Source: Desulfonatronum lacustre DSM 10312
Lineage (GTDB): Bacteria > Desulfobacterota > Desulfovibrionia > Desulfovibrionales > Desulfonatronaceae
Direction: 5' to 3'
Assembly (NCBI RefSeq): GCF_000519265.1
Contig: NZ_KI912608.1
Coordinates: 2,699,313-2,763,312 of the forward strand
Length of the DNA stretch: 64,000 nt
Made by a program: the position numbers and the translations under genes. Positions within the stretch are counted from its first letter, which is position 1. Every line of letters begins with the position of its first letter. This document shows, in pieces, positions 1 through 8,312 of the stretch. The notes beneath the pieces were generated by a model. It was not told the DNA's origin. It ran no database searches and worked only from the letters and a program-made list of their open reading frames with translations.

Positions 1-191
1 TCATCCGTCTTGGTCATATGGGCCACGTGGACTACGCGGACGTCCTGGCCGGGCTCTACGCCCTGCGCCAGGCCTTCAAAGCCTGCGGTGGACACACCGC
101 CAGCCGGGATTATCTGGAGGCCGGGTTGACCGCCTACGAACAGGCCCTGGATCCGCGGAGCGTTCCGGGAGAGGAACCGGAGAGAACCTGA
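1..191 (+). CDS. Class V aminotransferase (alanine-glyoxylate type), C-terminal end only
   Basis: Only the last 62 codons are in the window; the reading frame is open from base 3 to the TGA at 189-191. The segment begins with IRLGHMGHVDYADVLAGL, which matches the C-terminal part of the small domain of PLP-dependent serine-pyruvate/alanine-glyoxylate aminotransferases, where an R-[IL]-G-H-M-G stretch is typical. These enzymes exchange the amino group between alanine, serine or glycine and a 2-oxo acid. The catalytic lysine lies upstream of the window, so the exact substrate cannot be judged. It runs in the same direction as the DUF1844 gene and argC that follow. Confidence 0.75.
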   Translation, partial: IRLGHMGHVDYADVLAGLYALRQAFKACGGHTASRDYLEAGLTAYEQALDPRSVPGEEPERT

Positions 192-251
192 GCGAAACCG
201 GTCGAGTGCATGAGCTTCCGTCCGACAAGCATTCGACAAGGAAGGTGAACA

Positions 252-629
252 ATGAACGAAGAGATCAAGATCACGGATCGACGCGTTGGTCATGGCAAGG
301 AAGGCACGGAGCAAGGTGCATCGGCCGTGGAACAGGCCCAGGCGGACCACCAGGCCGGAGCCGGAGCTTTTCAAGGCTGCGTGATGCCCCAGGTCTGCTT
401 TCCCACCTTTGTTCTGTCCCTGAGTTCCTCGGCCCTGGTCCATCTGGGCGAGGTTCCGGACCCGGAAACCGGAAAGACCGCCGAGAACATCGAAATAGCC
501 AAACACACCATCGATATCCTGGCCATGCTTGAGGAAAAGACCAAGGGCAATCTGGATGCCGAAGAATCCAAGCTGCTCAAGGACATGCTCTTCGAGTTGC
601 GCATGCACTACGTGCGCAAATCGGCGTAA
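252..629 (+). CDS. DUF1844 domain-containing protein
   Basis: A 125-residue protein with a well-placed AGGAAGGTG ribosome site. The first 40 residues are polar and probably disordered. The rest (about residues 40-123) has the DUF1844 pattern: a Phe-x-x-Phe-(x)-Leu-Ser-Leu-Ser-Ser-x-Ala-Leu helix, a conserved Leu-Gly-Glu-Val-Pro-[DE]-Pro turn, then two helices ending in 'LRMHYV'. DUF1844 proteins are small cytosolic proteins of unknown function common in Desulfobacterota. It lies immediately upstream of argC on the same strand and is probably co-transcribed; this gives no real clue to its role. Confidence 0.8.
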   Translation: MNEEIKITDRRVGHGKEGTEQGASAVEQAQADHQAGAGAFQGCVMPQVCFPTFVLSLSSSALVHLGEVPDPETGKTAENIEIAKHTIDILAMLEEKTKGNLDAEESKLLKDMLFELRMHYVRKSA

Positions 630-664
630 CGAACTTTTTGAAATCACCAACCGTAGAGAGAACC

Positions 665-1744
665 ATGCAACGCATTCCCGTCGGACTCGTGGGCGTGGCC
701 GGGTATACCGGCATGGAGCTGTGTCGGCTTTTGGCCGGGCATCCGGAAATGGAACTGGTTCGGGCCACCAGCCGGAGCGAGGCCGGAAAGACCCTGGGGC
801 TGCTGCTGCCCCATTTGGCCGGGACCGGTTTGGCCGATCTGGTGGTCACCCAGCCGGACACGGACGATTTGGCCGAAGCCTGCAAGCTGGTCTTCCTGGC
901 CGTGCCCCACGGGACGGCCATGGACATGGCCGCGGAGTTGCTCCAAAAAGGCGTCCGGGTGGTGGATCTGAGCGCGGACTTCCGGCTCCACGATTCTCAG
1001 GTCTACGCCCAGTGGTACAACCTGGAGCACCGCCACGCCGAACTGCTGAATCAGGCGGTCTACGGCCTGCCGGAGCTGTATGCCCGGGACATCGCCCGGG
1101 CTAGGCTGACGGCCAACCCCGGCTGCTACCCCACCAGCGTTCTGCTGGCCTTGGCCCCGGCCCTGCAAGGCGGGTTGGTGGAGCCGGACGGGATCGTGGC
1201 CGATTCCAAGTCCGGAGCCTCCGGGGCCGGGCGCAAGGCGGCAACGGCCACGCTGTTCTGCGAAGTGCATGACACCTTCCGGGCCTACGGCCTGGGCAAG
1301 CATCGCCATACCCCGGAAATGGAGCAGGAAGTGGGCAAGTTGGCCGGAACCCCGGTGGCCTTGTCCTTCAATCCGCACCTGCTGCCCATTGACCGGGGCA
1401 TCCTGTCCACGGTCTACACCCGGTTGACCCGATCCGTGACCGGGGCGGAGGTCCTGGAACTCTACCGCGATTTCTACGCCACTCGTTCCGATATCCTGGG
1501 CCCGACAGCCGGGTCCTGGGTGCGCGTCCACCCGCAAGGATCATGGCCGGAAACCCGTTTCACCCGCGGGACCATGTTCTGCGATCTCGGCCTGCTGGTG
1601 GATGCGCGAACCAATCGGCTGGTGATCGTCAGCGTCATCGACAACCTCTGCCGCGGCGCGTCCGGCCAAGCGCTTGTCAACGCCAACCTGATGCTGGGCC
1701 TCGACCCGGCCCTGGGTTTGCCGGTTGCGCCTTTGGTGCCGTAG
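665..1744 (+). CDS. argC: N-acetyl-gamma-glutamyl-phosphate reductase
   Basis: A 359-residue enzyme catalysing the NADPH-dependent reduction of N-acetyl-glutamyl-5-phosphate to the semialdehyde, the third step of arginine biosynthesis. The N-terminal Rossmann motif GVAGYTGMELCRLLAGHP, the catalytic cysteine in NPGCYPTS (about residue 155) and the SGAGRKA stretch are all diagnostic. A longer frame opens at a TTG at 638, but the ATG at 665 follows an AGAGAG ribosome site and starts directly at the family N-terminus, so I prefer it. No other arg gene is adjacent. The length is normal for the long (type 1) ArgC. Confidence 0.95.
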   Translation: MQRIPVGLVGVAGYTGMELCRLLAGHPEMELVRATSRSEAGKTLGLLLPHLAGTGLADLVVTQPDTDDLAEACKLVFLAVPHGTAMDMAAELLQKGVRVVDLSADFRLHDSQVYAQWYNLEHRHAELLNQAVYGLPELYARDIARARLTANPGCYPTSVLLALAPALQGGLVEPDGIVADSKSGASGAGRKAATATLFCEVHDTFRAYGLGKHRHTPEMEQEVGKLAGTPVALSFNPHLLPIDRGILSTVYTRLTRSVTGAEVLELYRDFYATRSDILGPTAGSWVRVHPQGSWPETRFTRGTMFCDLGLLVDARTNRLVIVSVIDNLCRGASGQALVNANLMLGLDPALGLPVAPLVP

Positions 1745-1770
1745 CAGCATGCTCAGGGATTGAGTTTATC

Positions 1771-2550
1771 GTGACCCCATTAATCGCCTTTTTCCCCCTC
1801 ATCGCCCTGGCCCTCGGCCTCGTCCTGGGCAGCTTCTACAACGTCTGTATCCATCGCTACCTGACCGGAGAGTCCATTGTCCTGCCGGCCTCGCATTGTC
1901 CGCGTTGCCGCAACGCGCTTGTCTGGTGGGAGAATATTCCGCTGGTCAGCTTCATCCTGTTGCGCGGGCGGTGCCGGGCTTGCAAGGAGCCCATTTCCTG
2001 GCGCTATCCCATCGTGGAGGCGGTTTCCGGGATCTGGGCGCTGCTGCTGGCAGTGCAATTCGGCCTGGGCTGGGAATGGCTTTTGTACATGGCCGTTGGG
2101 GGATTGCTGATCATTATGAGCTTCATCGATTTTCAGGAATTCATCCTGCCGGACGTGTTCACGTTCCCTGGGGCGATTCTGGCTTTCTCCGGGACGGCGT
2201 TGATGACGGACATGACCTGGGGCGACTCCCTGCTTGGCGCGGTGATCGGCGCGGGGGCCTTTTGGTTGTTGCAGAAAGGGTACTACCTGGTGCGCGGCGT
2301 GGAAGGGCTGGGGACAGGGGACATCAAGCTGATGCTGATGCTCGGGGCCCTGGTGGGCTGGCAGGGGCTGCCGATGATGATCTTTCTGGCCGCGTTCACG
2401 GCCCTGGCGGCCAGCCTGGGCTACATGGCAAAAAATGCCCATCAGGGCATGCGGACCCGGATTCCCTTTGGCCCGTTTCTCAGCCTGGGGGCCATGCTTC
2501 AAATCTTGTACGGGCCTGTTTTGATGCACCTTTTGATGCCCTTGGCGTAG
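1771..2550 (+). CDS. pilD: Prepilin peptidase / N-methyltransferase (A24 family)
   Basis: A 259-residue polytopic inner-membrane aspartyl protease that cleaves the leader of type IV prepilins or type II pseudopilins and methylates the new N-terminus. It begins with a hydrophobic segment containing LGSFYNVCIHRY, followed by the cytoplasmic zinc-type loop with two Cys-x-x-Cys pairs (CPRC and CRAC). The two catalytic aspartates are visible in SFIDFQ and in GTGDIKLMLMLGALVGW. The GTG start at 1771 gives the normal family N-terminus, with AGGGA upstream; the longer frame to 1543 only overlaps argC. A PilB/GspE-type ATPase encoded at 19.8 kb could belong to the same machine. Confidence 0.93.
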   Translation: MTPLIAFFPLIALALGLVLGSFYNVCIHRYLTGESIVLPASHCPRCRNALVWWENIPLVSFILLRGRCRACKEPISWRYPIVEAVSGIWALLLAVQFGLGWEWLLYMAVGGLLIIMSFIDFQEFILPDVFTFPGAILAFSGTALMTDMTWGDSLLGAVIGAGAFWLLQKGYYLVRGVEGLGTGDIKLMLMLGALVGWQGLPMMIFLAAFTALAASLGYMAKNAHQGMRTRIPFGPFLSLGAMLQILYGPVLMHLLMPLA

Positions 2551-2666
2551 CTCTGGGCATATTCAGTTCAGTGGTTTCGCGTCGGCTTGACCCATGTCGG
2601 TGGAGTTGGCAACCTATTTGCAAAAACGCAAGACATACGGATTTCACCTCCACCCAGGAGCACCCC

Positions 2667-3161
2667 ATGAAGATCAATCCAGATCAATCTTCTCTCGTCA
2701 AGGCGGATGCGGAACGGGATGTCCGGAGGGTGAACAGGGGCAGTGAACGGTTTGAAGATCTGCTCCTTCGCGCCACGGAAAACATCTCGTCCGGTCAAAG
2801 CCCGCCGTCCGGCCCGGCACAACCCCTGAGCACCGGGGATGCGATGCGTCTGACGCCGACCCAGATGCTGTTCCCCGCCGACCACACTCCAGGATTCGAG
2901 AGCAAGGCCATGGACACCCTCGACAATCTGCTTTCGAGGTGGGAAAAATATGCCCACCAGCTGACCGCCCAACCGCCGGAGTTGCGCGGCGCCAACGGAA
3001 TCCTTGATGAGATTTCCACCGAGATCGGCGCCTTGAAGGCCAACTGGCCCCAACAGACCCCGCCTCAGCCCATGGCCCCTGAACTGCGCGACATGATTGA
3101 CGAACTGGAAGTTCTGGCCGTCACCGAACGGATCAAGTTCAACCGTGGAGACTATCTGTAG
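2667..3161 (+). CDS. Hypothetical protein, 164 residues
   Basis: I do not recognise this family. The ATG at 2667 has a clear CCAGGAG site nearby. The protein is soluble, with no signal peptide or membrane segment. It has a polar N-terminal part with RGSERFEDLLLRATENI, a Pro/Ser/Gln-rich linker, and a helical C-terminal half ending in ELEVLAVTERIKFNRGDYL, which looks like a short conserved tail. The general build (a disordered stretch, then amphipathic helices) is reminiscent of small regulatory proteins, but I see no motif that assigns a function. It is convergent with thpR, with a shared hairpin between them. Confidence 0.6.
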   Translation: MKINPDQSSLVKADAERDVRRVNRGSERFEDLLLRATENISSGQSPPSGPAQPLSTGDAMRLTPTQMLFPADHTPGFESKAMDTLDNLLSRWEKYAHQLTAQPPELRGANGILDEISTEIGALKANWPQQTPPQPMAPELRDMIDELEVLAVTERIKFNRGDYL

Positions 3162-3164
3162 ATC

Positions 3165-3195
3165 GACGGGAGCCGATTATCCGAAGGCTCCCGTC
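3165..3195. terminator. Hairpin between convergent genes
   Basis: A perfect 10-bp inverted repeat, GACGGGAGCC (3165-3174) and GGCTCCCGTC (3186-3195), with an 11-base loop that contains the thpR stop codon. It sits exactly where the 164-residue hypothetical gene and thpR converge. There is no T tract on either side, so it may be a weak or factor-assisted terminator rather than a classical intrinsic one. Confidence 0.4.
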
Positions 3196-3797
3196 GCCAG
3201 TCTCCATTCCGCCAGGGGCCGATAGTTCGGCCCTTCCGCGGACAAGCGGCTCTCCCAGAGCACCATCCGGTCCACGGTAATTTCCGGCCAGGAAATCGTT
3301 TCCACGAAGCGTAGGACCTCGCCCCAGGGTGAGGCGGATGATTGTCGACTTTCGCGCGAACTGCGGCACGCCTCGCCGCGATGGTCTTTTCGGGGCTGTT
3401 TGAGCCGTGCAATGGTCAGATGCGGCCGAAACAATCGCTCTTCTCGGGCAAAGCCCAGTTCCACGCAGACTTCCTCGATCCTGGCCGCCAATCGCCGGGT
3501 TCGGTTCGCACCTTTTCCCAGTCCCACCCAAAGGACGCGAGGCTTGCGCGGATCCGGGAAAAAACCTCCACCGCGCCCTTGCAAGACAAAGGCCTCTCCC
3601 GTACCCCCTCCGAAAAACTCGCTCAGGCGGGCCACATGCCCTTGGTCCGTTTCACCCAGAAATTTCAGCGTCAAATGCCAGTTTTCCGGTTTGGTCCAGG
3701 ACGCACAGGCTCCGAGGACGGGCTTCCATTCAGTGATGACGCCCGCCAGGAGCCGTTGGTAGTCTCCGGGCAATGGCAAACCAATGAAGCAGCGCAT
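3177..3797 (-). CDS. thpR: RNA 2',3'-cyclic phosphodiesterase (2'-5' RNA ligase family)
   Basis: A 206-residue member of the two-histidine (2H) phosphoesterase superfamily. It starts with MRCFIGLPLP, the usual ThpR N-terminus, and carries both catalytic H-x-T motifs: HLTLKFLGET near residue 45 and HLTIARLK near residue 130. The enzyme hydrolyses 2',3'-cyclic phosphates on RNA ends; in vitro it also ligates tRNA halves. The open frame extends to 3851, but the ATG at 3797 has an ideal AGGAGGAAAGC leader and begins at the family start, so I chose it. It stands alone on the minus strand. Confidence 0.9.
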   Translation of the reverse strand: MRCFIGLPLPGDYQRLLAGVITEWKPVLGACASWTKPENWHLTLKFLGETDQGHVARLSEFFGGGTGEAFVLQGRGGGFFPDPRKPRVLWVGLGKGANRTRRLAARIEEVCVELGFAREERLFRPHLTIARLKQPRKDHRGEACRSSRESRQSSASPWGEVLRFVETISWPEITVDRMVLWESRLSAEGPNYRPLAEWRLATGAFG

Positions 3798-4025
3798 GCT
3801 TTCCTCCTGGTCAGGATGTTCTTCGGAATCCATTCGACGTGGGCTCGCCATCCTCGATCAGTCAGTCCAGGAGCTTCATGCTGCCTCCGCGGCTTTGGTG
3901 ATTGCTTGACGGCTGATTTTTGGACTTTTCCGCAGGGTTGAGGCAAGAAGATCGGATGTGGTCGGGGGAATGCTGGTCGAAATCCGTCCACGCCGGGAGA
4001 TGAGGAAAAGCATTGGAGGAAGCTG

Positions 4026-4811
4026 ATGCGGGATGTCACGGATGATCTTGTGCGGATCATGGAGCGGATTGCCGGTGGTGAATATGGAAGCGATCTCTTC
4101 CGGTACAGCACCGAGGAGCATCCGGAAATGATTCGCAGGATCGCCGAGGCCATGGGGATGATGATGGTCAAGGTGGAGGCCAGGGAGCAGCGAATTTTGA
4201 TGGACCTGGAAGAACTCCGCGAGCGTCACGAAGTGTTCAAAAAAGCGGTGACCACCTTCGTGCTGGCCATGTCGTCCGCGATAGGGGCTCGCGATCCCTA
4301 CACCCAGGGGCACGAGCAGCGTACCGCCGGGTATGCCTTGCGTCTGGCCCGAAGGGTCGGCTTGTCCAAGGAGGACGCCCAGTTTGTGTATCTCGGGGCC
4401 ATGCTGCATGATATCGGCAAGCTCGGGTTTTCCGACAGGCTGTTCAGCGGCGAGGATTGTCGCGATTCGCCGGAATTGCTGCAAGCGATCAAGTCCCACC
4501 CCGAAATCGGAAGTTCCATCCTGCACTGGATCGACTTTCTCGGACCCGCCGTGGACGTGGTGCGTCACCATCACGAGCGTATGGACGGCTCAGGGTATCC
4601 GCAAGGTCTGGCCGGGGAGGACATTTCTTATTTTGCCCGGATCGTGGCCGTGGCTGATACCTTTGACGCCATTACCACGGATCGTCCCTACCAACCCGGC
4701 AAGACCATGCATGAAGGACTCGAGACTCTGAAAAACATCGCCGGAACCCATCTCGATCCGGCCCTGGTGGCCGCGTTTCAGGAGGAGATTCTGGAGAACG
4801 ATTTGGAGTAG
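4026..4811 (+). CDS. HD-GYP domain phosphohydrolase
   Basis: A 261-residue cytosolic protein, probably a cyclic di-GMP phosphodiesterase. About 75 N-terminal residues form a helical region (a possible coiled coil, MVKVEAREQRILMDLEELRE) that resembles the output linker of signalling proteins. The HD-GYP domain follows: GHEQRTAGYALRLA, the metal-binding HDIGK at about residues 128-132, then HHHERMDGSGYP near residues 181-192 (a full GYP motif), and VADTFDAITTDRPY. No receiver or PAS domain is attached, so input must come through the N-terminal helices or a partner. The start has GGAGG upstream. It is convergent with pncC. Confidence 0.88.
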   Translation: MRDVTDDLVRIMERIAGGEYGSDLFRYSTEEHPEMIRRIAEAMGMMMVKVEAREQRILMDLEELRERHEVFKKAVTTFVLAMSSAIGARDPYTQGHEQRTAGYALRLARRVGLSKEDAQFVYLGAMLHDIGKLGFSDRLFSGEDCRDSPELLQAIKSHPEIGSSILHWIDFLGPAVDVVRHHHERMDGSGYPQGLAGEDISYFARIVAVADTFDAITTDRPYQPGKTMHEGLETLKNIAGTHLDPALVAAFQEEILENDLE

Positions 4812-4831
4812 CCCTTTCCTTCCCCGCCTCT

Positions 4832-5335
4832 TCAGCCCGTTTGCCGAACCATGTCCAACATACCTTCCAGAGCCGCGCGGGCGCTCTGGTGCTTGATCTC
4901 CAGGCGCGTTCCGGAAAAGCGCCACAGTGCGCTGTGCGTCGCGTCGTCCAGGGCCCAGGCCATCCAGACCGTGCCCACGGACTTTTCCGGGGTTCCGCCG
5001 TCCGGACCGGCGATGCCGGAGACGGCCAGGGCGGCCTGGACGCCGAGGAGCCGCCGTGCGCCCTGAGCCATGGCCAGGACCGTCTCCCGGCTGACCGCTC
5101 CATGATTCGCCAGCACGGCCTCCGGCACACCAAGCACCCGCTGTTTGACGTGATTGGAATAGGCCACCACGCCCCCGGCGAACCAGCGAGAGCTGCCGGG
5201 AACGTTGGTCGCCTCGTGGGCGATCAGGCCGCCGGTGCAGGATTCGGCCGCGGCCAGCAGTGCCGTTCGGTCGAGCAGCTTCGCGCCGAGCACCCGGATG
5301 GTCTCTTCGAGTTCGGTATTCCCCATGTCGGTCAT
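4832..5335 (-). CDS. pncC: Nicotinamide-nucleotide amidohydrolase (CinA C-terminal domain family)
   Basis: A 167-residue stand-alone CinA C-terminal domain. Family members deamidate nicotinamide mononucleotide to nicotinate mononucleotide, recycling the by-product of NAD-dependent DNA ligase. Diagnostic stretches are AAESCTGGLIAHE, FAGGVVAYSNHVK, VSRETVLAMAQG and VSGIAGPDGGTPEKSVGTV. The start at 5335 is chosen because AAGGAGA lies about nine bases upstream; the open frame runs further to 5443 without family similarity. It is divergent from nadK, so two genes of NAD metabolism share an intergenic region of about 245 bases. Confidence 0.9.
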   Translation of the reverse strand: MTDMGNTELEETIRVLGAKLLDRTALLAAAESCTGGLIAHEATNVPGSSRWFAGGVVAYSNHVKQRVLGVPEAVLANHGAVSRETVLAMAQGARRLLGVQAALAVSGIAGPDGGTPEKSVGTVWMAWALDDATHSALWRFSGTRLEIKHQSARAALEGMLDMVRQTG

Positions 5336-5580
5336 TGATTTCGTCTCCTTTGCCGGTCGCCTCTCTTTGGTGATGCCGGTTCGGCAATCCTTGATCCATG
5401 AATGGGTAAAGGGTAATGCCTTGCCTGGCAAGTACGTCGACACGGATCACCGATCCACCATAGCCGACGCCTTCGCGCAAGCACGCAGAGGCGCATCAAG
5501 GACCCTTCCCTCATGATTCAGTTTTTCTCCCGCCGAACTGCTCCGTTTTTTTCAATAGTTCGGCGTCATGGGATTTCGGC

Positions 5581-6435
5581 ATGAACCGAATTCATCCCAA
5601 ATCCATCCTTCTGGTGGCCAAGCGCGGTCATGGCGAAGCCCTCGGTCTGGCCGACGAAATCGCCGACTGGTTGACCCGCCGCGGGGTCGTTGCCCGGGTT
5701 ACGGAAAACGAAGACGATCTCTCCCCGTGTCTGCCGGGCCAAAGCCAGACTCCTACCCTGGTCCTCGTTCTGGGCGGGGACGGGACCATGATCAGCGTGG
5801 CCCGGAAACTTTGCTCCAACGATATGGCGGTTCTGGGAATCAATTTCGCGCGGGTGGGCTTCCTGACGGAGTGTTCCAAGGAGGCCTGGGAGGAGGTCCT
5901 GGAGGGCATTCTGGCCGACGGAGCCGCCGTGTCCTCACGCCTGCTCCTGGACGTCCGTCTGGTCCGCGACGGGGCCACCCTGCTTTCAACCGTCGCGGTG
6001 AACGATATCGTGGTCGGTCGCGGTAATTTGGCCCGGTTGGTCAACCTGGAACTGTTTTTCGCGGACGAGCGGATCTCCGCCTTGCGGGCCGACGGTCTGG
6101 TGCTCTCCACACCCACCGGGGCTTCGGCCTATTCCTACTCCGCCGGGGGGCCGTTGATCTATCCGGAACTGGAGGTGATCTGCGCCACTCCGATCTGTTC
6201 GTTTCTGACGGAAGTCAAACCGTTCGTCTTTCCGGCAGACCAGGAAATCCGGGTCCGGGTGGACGAAGAGGCAACCGAGGTGTTCCTGACCCTTGACGGA
6301 CAATCCGGGTGGCCGTTGCGCAAGGGGGACACCGTGCTGGTCGCCAGGTCGTCCCGGAAAATGCACCTGGTCAGGTATCCGGGGTCGTCCTATTTACAAA
6401 AACTCAAGGCCAAAGGTTTTCTCCGGGAGAGCTGA
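5581..6435 (+). CDS. nadK: NAD kinase
   Basis: A 284-residue cytosolic kinase converting NAD to NADP with ATP or polyphosphate. The GGDGT nucleotide motif (LVLGGDGTMISVAR) lies near residue 65. It is followed by GINFARVGFLTE, the second conserved NDIVVGRG block and the DGLVLSTPTGASAYSYSAGGP block. Length and order are normal. The conserved 'GxLGFLTE' is GINFARVGFLTE here, a mild variant. The next gene starts one base after the nadK stop, so the two are almost certainly co-expressed. pncC lies divergently upstream. Confidence 0.95.
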   Translation: MNRIHPKSILLVAKRGHGEALGLADEIADWLTRRGVVARVTENEDDLSPCLPGQSQTPTLVLVLGGDGTMISVARKLCSNDMAVLGINFARVGFLTECSKEAWEEVLEGILADGAAVSSRLLLDVRLVRDGATLLSTVAVNDIVVGRGNLARLVNLELFFADERISALRADGLVLSTPTGASAYSYSAGGPLIYPELEVICATPICSFLTEVKPFVFPADQEIRVRVDEEATEVFLTLDGQSGWPLRKGDTVLVARSSRKMHLVRYPGSSYLQKLKAKGFLRES

Positions 6436-6436
6436 C

Positions 6437-8257
6437 ATGTCCGCCCATCTTCGCGCCGGTCCTTCTCCGGAGTTCCGGCTGGGGCATGATCCCCGGCTGG
6501 ACGCCTGGATTCTGCATTTTCTCACCGAAAACAACCTGGACCACGCCACCAATCCGGAGGAGAACGCTTCACCGGAACAGATTCGGTTCATGGTGGATCT
6601 GGACGACGACCAGTTTTTTCCGGCCTGCACGGACTGGATGCTGGACTACCTGCTCAAGCAGGAGTTGGCCCCGGCCCTGCGCGCCGAGTACGCCCGGCAT
6701 TGGAAAAGTCTGTTCCGTCTGGTCCGTGAGCAGATCACCGACCCGTATCTGCGGGACAAGATCATCGCCCTGTGTCAGTTCAAGTTTCGTTCCGCCCTGC
6801 ACTCGTCCATCATCATCCCTTCGCGGTTGATCAAATGGATGCTGACGATCTTCATGAGCTACAGCGGGCTGGACGATCCGCTCCGGGACCGCAAACGCCG
6901 GGCCAACGCCCGGGCCTACGCCTTCACGCAGACCGCGTTGTACCACCGGATCGTCAGCGCCTGCCCTCAGGACATCATCGCCTGCACCAACATGGATCAG
7001 TTGCGGGAGGATCTGGACCTTCTGGAACTGAAGCGACTGGTGCGCCTGGCCACGTTGCACGGCATTTGGGAGGCCAAGGAGTTCCGCCTGCATAAGACCG
7101 TGGCCGAGTGGACCGACGTTCTCCCGGTTTGGGAGTCCAAGGAGATTCAGCCCGACGCCAAGACCTTGCTGGACGAAATGGACGCTCCCTGGCCGGAGTT
7201 TGAAGAATTGCGGGGCTATCTGTTCCAGAAGCGCCATGATTCCCTGAAGATTCTGTACCTGCCCGGCGAAAGCGGGGCCGTACTGTTCGACATTCTGATC
7301 GTCCGCTCCCTGATGCGTCAGGGCCACCGGGTCATCCTGGCCTTGAAGGAAGGATTCGACTTCATGGCTCCCACGGTCTGGGACGCGGACTACGACCCCG
7401 TGCTGGCCGAATCCCTGGACGACGCCTTTTTTCTCACGGATAACCAGGTTTCCAAAAATGAACTACTCAAACGGATCCGGGAAAATCAACTCCTGATGAT
7501 TTCGGACGGCACCCGGGAGCGTCTGAATATGTACCGGACCAGCCTGACCTTCGCCAGGGCCTGGAAGGAGGCGAATTTGGTCCTGGCCAACGGACATGAC
7601 CATTATCGTCGGCTGATCGCCGTGAGCCAGGGGTTTACCCGGGACATCGTCGCCTTTTACCGCGACGAGGACGGAAAAGTTTTTTTTTCATGCAAACCGC
7701 GCTCCGAGCGTATCCGGCACGTCACGGAGCGGGAACTGCTGGTCAAGGCCGAGAAGCTGATCGATGCCATGCGCCAGGCCAGGGCCGCGGGCAAGACCGT
7801 GATCTTTTACAGCGCCATTATCGGGTCCATTCCCGGACAGACCAAGACGGCCATCGCCGTGCTCAACGCCTTTGCCGCACACCTGCGCTCCAGACTGGAA
7901 CAGTCCCTGATCATCAATCCCGCCGAACATTTCGAACCGGGGATGGACGGGGACGATCTGATGTACATGTGGGAGAAGGTTCAGCGCAGCGGATTCATCG
8001 ACGTCTGGCGGTTCCAAACCGTGGAGGACATCGAACGCGCCTTTGAATTGCTGGGCCAAAAGATGCCTGCGGTCTGGAACGGCAAGGACGCCACGTATTC
8101 CACGGGCTGCACCAAGGAAATGAAAATCGCCCTGGACATGCAGAAACGGCACCCCGAACTCCAGATCATCGGCCCCGACCCGGCCAAATTCTTCCGTCGC
8201 CGGGAGTATGGGGTGGGCAAGTACTTCGATAGCAGCCTGGAACGGGCCTGGCGGTAG
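6437..8257 (+). CDS. Large DUF89-like protein (possible damage-control phosphatase relative)
   Basis: A 606-residue soluble protein. The central part, LKILYLPGESGAVLFDILIVRSL followed by GHRVILALKEGFDFMAP, and a later VLANGHDHYRRL resemble the core of the DUF89/ARMT1 metal-dependent phosphatases, which normally read L-D-N-[AS]-G-E-x-x-F-D and later a K/N-G-x-x-N. The N-terminal 200 residues are helical, as in long DUF89 proteins, but the metal-binding Asp-Asn pair of the family is not evident here (PGESG instead of DNAGE). I therefore infer a relationship but not an activity. The RBS GGGAGAGC overlaps the nadK stop, so the pair is coupled. A link with nucleotide-damage repair is only suggested by the nadK neighbour. 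Confidence 0.5.
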   Translation: MSAHLRAGPSPEFRLGHDPRLDAWILHFLTENNLDHATNPEENASPEQIRFMVDLDDDQFFPACTDWMLDYLLKQELAPALRAEYARHWKSLFRLVREQITDPYLRDKIIALCQFKFRSALHSSIIIPSRLIKWMLTIFMSYSGLDDPLRDRKRRANARAYAFTQTALYHRIVSACPQDIIACTNMDQLREDLDLLELKRLVRLATLHGIWEAKEFRLHKTVAEWTDVLPVWESKEIQPDAKTLLDEMDAPWPEFEELRGYLFQKRHDSLKILYLPGESGAVLFDILIVRSLMRQGHRVILALKEGFDFMAPTVWDADYDPVLAESLDDAFFLTDNQVSKNELLKRIRENQLLMISDGTRERLNMYRTSLTFARAWKEANLVLANGHDHYRRLIAVSQGFTRDIVAFYRDEDGKVFFSCKPRSERIRHVTERELLVKAEKLIDAMRQARAAGKTVIFYSAIIGSIPGQTKTAIAVLNAFAAHLRSRLEQSLIINPAEHFEPGMDGDDLMYMWEKVQRSGFIDVWRFQTVEDIERAFELLGQKMPAVWNGKDATYSTGCTKEMKIALDMQKRHPELQIIGPDPAKFFRRREYGVGKYFDSSLERAWR

Positions 8258-8312
8258 TCCGGGCGGGTTGAGGCTTTGAAAGGGTGGCCGTCAAATAACG
8301 ACCAGAAAGCTG

